Source: Euperipatoides rowelli (taxonomy: Eukaryota; Onychophora; Udeonychophora; Euonychophora; Peripatopsidae). Taken from it: a stretch of 10,283 nt of DNA. The notes under the pieces were generated by a model, which saw only the letters and a list, made by a program, of their open reading frames with translations, searched no databases and was not told the DNA's origin. The position numbers and the translations under genes are program-made. Where the stretch lies: the NCBI GenBank assembly GCA_003024985.2, contig PXIH01S0003094.1; one strand, written 5' to 3'. Shown here in pieces: positions 7,401 through 10,283 of the stretch (position 1 is the first letter of the stretch; every line of letters begins with the position of its first letter).

Positions 7401-9256
7401 ATGTGGAGGATTTATTAAGAGAAGAAAAAAAAACTTTTTATATACATCTTCAAGAACTGTATTTAGTGCCTGCCATTTATCAAGACTGATCCAAATTGTG
7501 TCAAATAAAAAAAAAATGATGACATTGTGAAAACTCCGACATCAATTCTAGCAATGATAACTAAGTATTTTTTAAAAAAAAAAAACATACAATAAATCAA
7601 ATTTCTGACTAAAACCATCATTGGTCATGAATGTTCCATATTATACGAAAAATTTAGGAAATTTAATAATTATTTATTGACAGTCACATTTCACAGGCTC
7701 TAGAAATTCAATCGTCATCATTAATTCAATATTTTTTTTTTCCATATTTATGTGATACTGTATATTCTTTTCTTTCTAATAAAACAATTAATTACATTTC
7801 AAACTATCAATACCTACTGTATTTTTTAAAAAAAAATATTTAAAATATTGTGTCAATAATATTTATTCAATGTTTTGCCTTACTTTTCTGTAGTCGGTTC
7901 GACTGGTTTATTAACAGGATTACATTTTGTGCCTTCATGAAATGCCTCAAAACCATTTCTCTTAACCATTTTAACAGTTATATCTTCAAATCCACATTCA
8001 AACATGATGAAACCTAAACGACGATCATCGATGTCTGAAGCGGCCGTGTCCTTGAATGTATAAGAATAATTAGGTAGACATTCGGCTTCACATGCCGATA
8101 CTGCCTCTTTATCGAAAGTAAAACTAACTTTAGACTTATTGATAGGAATAACAGTCAAAATGGCATCTTTAAGAATATTGCTCTGATTTTTCATACGACG
8201 AAGCTGGGTATGAACTTTACTGATTGACATTGACCCAACCATTTCCTCACGCAACATTTCATTAGATTCAATTGTTTTAGGCTCTTTAACAACTAATTCG
8301 GGTTTTCGTTTGCTTGATGCCTTACGAAGAAGTCCAGTCGGTGGTTTAACAACAGGTTCTGGTGAATCGTCTGAGTAGGCCTGAATAACTTTATGAGTTT
8401 GACTGCTGTGACGGAATTGGCAGGAAATCGAAGTTAAGCATATAGCCAGCAGTGACACACATGTCAGATCTTTAGCATTCTCCAAAGCTGAGAATGAAAT
8501 AACTTCTTCAACAATGGATGCTTGTAGAAAACATATATTAACCTGTAAAATGAAAAGAAATAAAAAAAAAAAAAACCATCATTAAAAAAAAATTCATCTA
8601 CTTTTTGAAGTGAGTAATAATGTTTAATTGCTTTGCAAAAATTTTATTTGTTCAGTTTCATTCTAACAAAGTATATAGAGTATATAGTTTTTAACAAATC
8701 TGGATTTGCTTTAAACACTACATAAAATTAAAAAACTCCAAAATGTGAAGTAGAAAATACAGCTAATTAATGCCAATATTGTTTTCATTGCTTCTTTTGG
8801 TGATTGTTTAAATATAAACAGTTTAAACAATTCTTGATTTATATATTAATACTAATCTAATAAAAATAAATCATTAGGATCAGCCATAATGCACTTTATA
8901 TTATATAAACTAACTAGTGCTTACATTGATCACTTATAAAAAGCAAAGAAAATTATGTATAATGTAAAAAAAAAAGGAACTTAGAAAGATAAACGTATTA
9001 AATCACCTTAGGTAATTTTAGGAAGACTTGGGTGATTTGATTCAAGGATTCTTGGCAAAAACTATCAGGTACAATCTTATTATTACGTAAAGATTCCCTC
9101 TTCTTGCTCAAATCAATAGCTGGCTGCTGCTGCAAATATTTATCCTGCTTCAATTTATTATGGGACTTGACAATTTCTGAACAATTCCTGTGTAAATCAT
9201 CAATGATGGTTAGGGGATGTTGCCTCCCCACTGTGGGTGTAGCAGCTTCAATATAC
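1305..9256 (-). CDS. BLTP1: BLTP1 (KIAA1109/Tweek/LPD-3) gene, internal segment of six exons
   Basis: This is the spliced gene as a whole; exons A-F are listed separately. Joining 9256-9007, 8542-7884, 6523-6031, 3972-3522, 3226-1538 and 1460-1305 on the minus strand gives 3,698 nt and about 1,232 uninterrupted codons. Numbering below is local, with residue 1 at 9255-9253. Every junction is GT-AG and phase-consistent. The family is the repeating beta-groove lipid-transfer proteins: rod-shaped proteins with a hydrophobic channel that bridge the endoplasmic reticulum and other membranes, including the plasma membrane, and move glycerophospholipids. In animals BLTP1 is linked to synaptic vesicle recycling and phosphatidylethanolamine supply. 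Family proteins are roughly 5,000 residues, so this is about a quarter of one, probably from the C-terminal half because the blocks resemble the region leading into the FSA C-terminal domain. That placement is from memory. The absence of start and stop reflects the window edges, not gene damage. Confidence 0.86.
1538..3226 (-). CDS. BLTP1: BLTP1 exon E, long 1,689-nt exon
   Basis: The acceptor is a good pyrimidine-rich site, ATTCTCTTTCAG, before GTTCTAGTGG; the donor is AATCCAG/GTATTA. Two bases complete the glycine begun in exon D, 562 codons follow and one base is left over. The first 180 residues are Ser/Thr/Gln/Asn-rich and probably disordered, apart from a patch with EEQDGEDLYKWMVRQQDYMK. 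The folded conserved part starts at about local residue 809 (LADAQVIFQPLLSCLGIVVD), continues through a basic loop (EEQVKRKKKTGGVKT) to FYIDTTLETPALLCDGLRIN (from about 883) and the helical VNMPLLRLLHQFSTMIENIK. A long Ser/Thr-rich linker follows. TPHCWRTMYYLLDLYASM (Trp near 1094) is another strong family block. Last comes a charged stretch ending RGRVRTLNPG. The about 20 codons of open frame upstream of the acceptor are intron. Confidence 0.88.
3227..3521 (-). other. Intron between exons D and E (295 nt)
   Basis: A phase-1 GT-AG intron. The acceptor side has a TTCTCTTTCAG tract. About 27 nt after the donor the transcript carries a pyrimidine run because the plus strand has four G-runs at 3476-3494. 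No other feature is visible. Confidence 0.85.
3476..3494 (+). other. G-run cluster, possible quadruplex in the template strand
   Basis: The plus strand reads GGAAGGGAAAGGGAAGGGG, four G-runs separated by two to three A. This can form a two- or three-layer G-quadruplex. It sits on the template strand about 27 nt inside the intron after exon D. In RNA the equivalent is C-rich. Confidence 0.5.
3522..3972 (-). CDS. BLTP1: BLTP1 exon D
   Basis: The acceptor is TTTGTTTCAG before AGCAAATATAG and the donor is TTTACAG/GTAAGG, a near-consensus site. It enters in phase 0 and has 150 codons plus one base. The first 85 residues are highly conserved in the family: SKYSKLTLLARTLQEDPSCQ, then a helical stretch with VLRRYLSQNELQKIEENVNV, then LSTLKKGLVALARQWKNVLY (Trp near local residue 530) and MPLLVEHNFK. 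The remaining 65 residues are a divergent acidic and polar linker (DDAEGSVEDFDITDDRTS) that looks disordered. The junction with exon C (GSQNK/SKYSK) gives a natural continuous sequence after the GIHMP block, so no exon seems to be missing from the 2-kb intron between them. The apparent Met-Phe-Gln start of the open frame is a TTG codon inside the acceptor tract. Confidence 0.88.
4460..4490. repeat. Imperfect hairpin with nested palindrome
   Basis: TACTTTT at 4465-4471 pairs with AAAAGTA at 4474-4480 around two T. Outside it CTCAGT (4460-4465) and ACTGAG (4485-4490) can extend the stem past a 4-nt bulge (TGCA). Confidence 0.6.
4559..4580. repeat. Short perfect inverted repeat
   Basis: ATACTTTC and GAAAGTAT face each other around GATTTG. 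The adjacent TTGTCCCATACTTT has the look of a Tc1/mariner-type subterminal sequence, but this is resemblance only. Confidence 0.5.
4913..4937. repeat. Near-perfect hairpin GGGCAATGG ... CCATTGTCCC
   Basis: CAATGG and CCATTG arms flank TATGTG, and the GGG and CCC outside them also pair with one bulged base. It lies at the left border of the less AT-rich patch in this intron. Confidence 0.6.
5542..5568 (+). repeat. T13 run followed by a G-rich tract
   Basis: Thirteen T are followed by GGGGTGGGGGGAGG. The G block could form a quadruplex on the plus (template) strand; the transcript would contain C-rich sequence followed by an A run. Confidence 0.6.
5882..5981. repeat. Two-copy 50-bp tandem duplication
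   Basis: TAACCAGTATACAACATA occurs identically at 5902-5919 and 5952-5969, exactly 50 bases apart, and the flanks (ATTGTCTAAACAATATT and ATTATCTAAATAATGTT) are also alike. The two copies have diverged at several positions. Confidence 0.8.
5908..5934. repeat. Perfect 11-bp-arm inverted repeat
   Basis: GTATACAACAT at 5908-5918 and ATGTTGTATAC at 5924-5934 pair perfectly around the loop ATACA. It spans the junction of the two tandem copies and lies about 100 nt inside the intron after the exon C donor. Confidence 0.8.
6031..6523 (-). CDS. BLTP1: BLTP1 exon C
   Basis: The acceptor TACTTATTTTAG precedes ACTTGAACC and the donor is CAAAATAAG/GTAATT. The first A completes the lysine codon left open by exon B; 164 codons follow and the exon ends in phase 0. 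The N-terminal part (LEPCDIRSKVSKGLRKDSQT) is upstream of the nearest candidate initiation codon at 6441 but in the same open frame, so the exon is longer than that simple open frame. The signature of the family is PNTRKIDFTRLDWHLLSTAS at about local residues 391-411 (Trp 404), followed by GINAWLSPSYRL and AVMACMMTEALEVQGIHMP. These are among the best conserved BLTP1 blocks I can recall. After the donor the frame runs into a hydrophobic Phe-rich tail that is intron, not a membrane segment. Confidence 0.88.
6891..7290. repeat. Degenerate minisatellite, about seven units of ~58 bp
   Basis: Units share the order TGACTTATTGTCATAATC, then TTTGTAAAATAAGGAAATG, then CACAAATTGTGC. The TGACTTATT-like start recurs near 6893, 6950, 7003, 7062, 7124, 7174 and 7239, giving spacings of about 50 to 65 bp. 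Units differ by substitutions and small indels, so the array is old. Several units carry a 13-bp palindrome, for example GCACAAATTGTGC at 6982-6994 and GCACAATTTGTGC at 7038-7050. Confidence 0.85.
7319..7337. repeat. 19-bp palindrome just beyond the minisatellite
   Basis: ATATTGCAC and GTGCAATAT are perfect arms around a single T. It lies about 30 bases from the last repeat unit and shares the TGCAC word with it. Confidence 0.75.
7884..8542 (-). CDS. BLTP1: BLTP1 exon B
   Basis: The acceptor is CATTTTACAG before GTTAATATATG and the donor is AGAAAA/GTAAGG. The exon has 219 whole codons plus two bases, so it enters in phase 0 and leaves in phase 2. Its first 35 residues hold the most telling block, with QASIVEEVISFSALENAKD followed by LTCVSLLAICLTSI (local residues about 90-120), which matches the conserved beta-groove segment of BLTP1 as I remember it. 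The next part is a basic, proline-containing linker (PPTGLLRKASSKRKPELVV) and a stretch of short amphipathic strands (VSFTFDKEAVSAC, LGFIMFECGFEDITVKM) of the kind expected in a repeating beta-groove wall. A shorter open frame beginning at 8485 starts at a TTG leucine codon inside this exon and is not a real start. The frame continues for only one codon past the donor before a TAA. Confidence 0.86.
8543..9006 (-). other. Intron between exons A and B (464 nt)
   Basis: A phase-0 GT-AG intron, AT-rich throughout with A-runs near 8561 and 8585 and at 8967. An inverted word pair TTGTTTAAA/TTTAAACAA lies near 8804-8830. I see no other feature in it. Confidence 0.8.
9007..9256 (-). CDS. BLTP1: BLTP1 exon A
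   Basis: The acceptor reads TTTTTAG before GTATATTGAAG on the minus strand, and the donor is CCTAAG/GTGATT. The first G completes a codon begun in an exon beyond the window; 83 codons follow and the exon ends in phase 0. The peptide starts YIEAATPTVGRQHPLTIIDD and ends ITQVFLKLPK, which continues without a gap into exon B (VNICFLQASIVEEV), a block I recognise from animal BLTP1. The middle, around local residues 25-60, is rich in Lys, Gln and Asn and looks like an exposed linker between beta strands of the groove. The reading frame stays open for a few codons into the intron after the donor, but that extension (Val-Ile-stop) is not coding. The exon has no methionine at a plausible initiation context, in keeping with an internal exon. 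Confidence 0.82.
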
Positions 9257-10283
9257 CTAAAAATACAAAGAAAAAGAAATTTCAATAAACCATTAAATGG
9301 AATATTCTAAAGCAATACTCTAATAAGAAAAATTAAAAAAATGTAAATTAAACCACTATCCAAAAAAACAATTTCTATTATGATTAGATTGTAAAACAAG
9401 ACACACTTTTTACTTAATAATTTTTTAATTCAATAAGTACCATAACAATTATTTATATCCAATATACTAAATCCAAGATAATTAAATATATAAATTTCCT
9501 TTTAATTTTCAATGATAATTGAAATAAAAAGGTTAGGGGAGGACTTTATTTACATGACTTTGGATATACTGTATTTCAATTAATTTTTTTTTTATAATGT
9601 ATATATTTTTTATAAACAAATGTGTTTACTTCAGATTTTTACACGGGAAAATCGTCATTATTCTTAAACATAAAACAGATTGTGTGTCATTGAGATGTTT
9701 ACGCTTAAAAAAAAACAGTTTATACAAATCCCTAAGGAACTAGCCGAGAAATAATTTTCCAAATATAAAACACACATACTTATGTGCTTTATATTTTGAA
9801 AATAATTTTACTGACAAAAATACGAAGGTTAAACAGGATAATTTTATTATATAATATAGCAAATTGATAATTTATTCTTATTATGTTACAATAATTCGCT
9901 CGTATAGGAGATAGGCTGTGTTGATCTGGCACATTCGTTACTTATAAATGCGCCTTTGTATTTTAGCGCAAATGTCATGTTAATGTTATTTGAACAATCA
10001 CAGATTGTTAGCAATGCTCTTCACTATTTAAGAGTGCTGCTGCATACACGCTTCTATGTCTCCTTCGGTTTGAATGACACGTCATTCCAGCAAGTCTTCT
10101 ATTTGTTTATTTAATTTTGTGGGTGGATTGACGATGCCTATCCATGGAGTGTGTACCGCCACGCTAGTATTAACTACAGCCTTGTTAGGTTTTTTTTTTT
10201 TTTTTTTTTACATTATTCTTATATTACAGCAAGTTGCTGTCTTGTATTATTAACATTTCAGTTTAGATAAAAGTTTACTTTAA
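9257..10283 (-). other. Intron upstream of exon A (partial)
   Basis: The stretch ends on its low side at the exon A acceptor; the preceding exon is beyond the window. 9300-9890 is featureless AT-rich sequence with one TACTGTA at 9567-9573. 9890-10190 has more balanced composition and a short nearly open minus-strand frame (10031-10186, one TGA at 10082-10084). A near-palindrome AATGACACGTCATT lies at about 10073-10086. A run of 20 T occupies 10190-10209. No exon with a usable phase and donor was found. Confidence 0.65.
10190..10209 (+). repeat. Homopolymer run of 20 T
   Basis: Uninterrupted T20, equivalent to A20 in the transcript direction. It could be the tail of a retroposed copy lying on its higher-coordinate side, but the 73 remaining bases show no recognisable element. 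Confidence 0.9.

Larger units (their letters stand above)
6524..7883 (-). other. Intron between exons B and C (1,360 nt)
   Basis: A phase-2 intron. About 400 bases are a degenerate minisatellite; the rest is AT-rich with A- and T-runs, a 19-bp palindrome at 7319-7337 and TACTGTA copies at 6648-6654, 7756-7762 and 7815-7821. Open frames at 6776-7180 on the minus strand come from the repeat and are not convincing proteins. Confidence 0.8.

Noticed and set aside
8485-8485. Possible translation start of a separate 201-residue protein
   Set aside because: The codon is TTG (Leu) within exon B; the frame is open upstream to a good acceptor at 8543-8544 and the upstream residues are conserved BLTP1 sequence.
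9104-9310. Plus-strand open frame of 68 codons
   Set aside because: Antisense to exon A and partly intronic; no support.
9940-10010. Possible tRNA or SINE promoter in the less AT-rich patch
   Set aside because: I could not find a B-box or a cloverleaf on either strand.

Overview
The window is AT-rich, intron-containing eukaryotic DNA, almost certainly from an animal and most likely an invertebrate. The evidence is a set of six exons on the minus strand with GT-AG borders, whose joined reading frame runs without a break for about 1,232 codons. The encoded protein is an internal piece of BLTP1 (older names KIAA1109, FSA; fly Tweek; worm LPD-3; yeast relative Csf1), a very large bridge-like lipid-transfer protein. 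I recognised it from several conserved blocks from memory, not from a search. The phylum cannot be fixed from what I can see.

Layout, following transcription from high to low coordinates. 9257-10283 is intron (upstream exons lie beyond the window), with an unusual less AT-rich patch near 9890-10190 and a 20-T run. Exon A is 9007-9256. A 464-nt intron follows. Exon B is 7884-8542. A 1,360-nt intron follows, holding a degenerate minisatellite of about seven ~58-bp units and several palindromes. Exon C is 6031-6523. A 2,058-nt intron follows, with inverted repeats, a 50-bp tandem duplication and a G-rich tract. Exon D is 3522-3972. A 295-nt intron follows, with a template-strand G-run cluster. 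Exon E is 1538-3226, unusually long at 1,689 nt. A 77-nt intron follows. Exon F is 1305-1460. The last 1,304 bases are intron, with what looks like one end of a hAT-family DNA transposon, a polypurine tract and a TACTGTA-rich microsatellite. Phases at all five internal junctions match (0, 2, 0, 1, 1), which strongly supports the model. Neither the start codon nor the natural stop codon is in the window.

No second gene, RNA gene, CRISPR array or operon-like system is supported. The single gene encodes a structural lipid conduit. Everything else is intronic sequence and repeats. The observations most worth a second look are the TACTGTA motif spread over introns, the palindrome-bearing minisatellite, the hAT-like end, the patch near 10.1 kb with a nearly open frame, and the G-run clusters close to splice sites.
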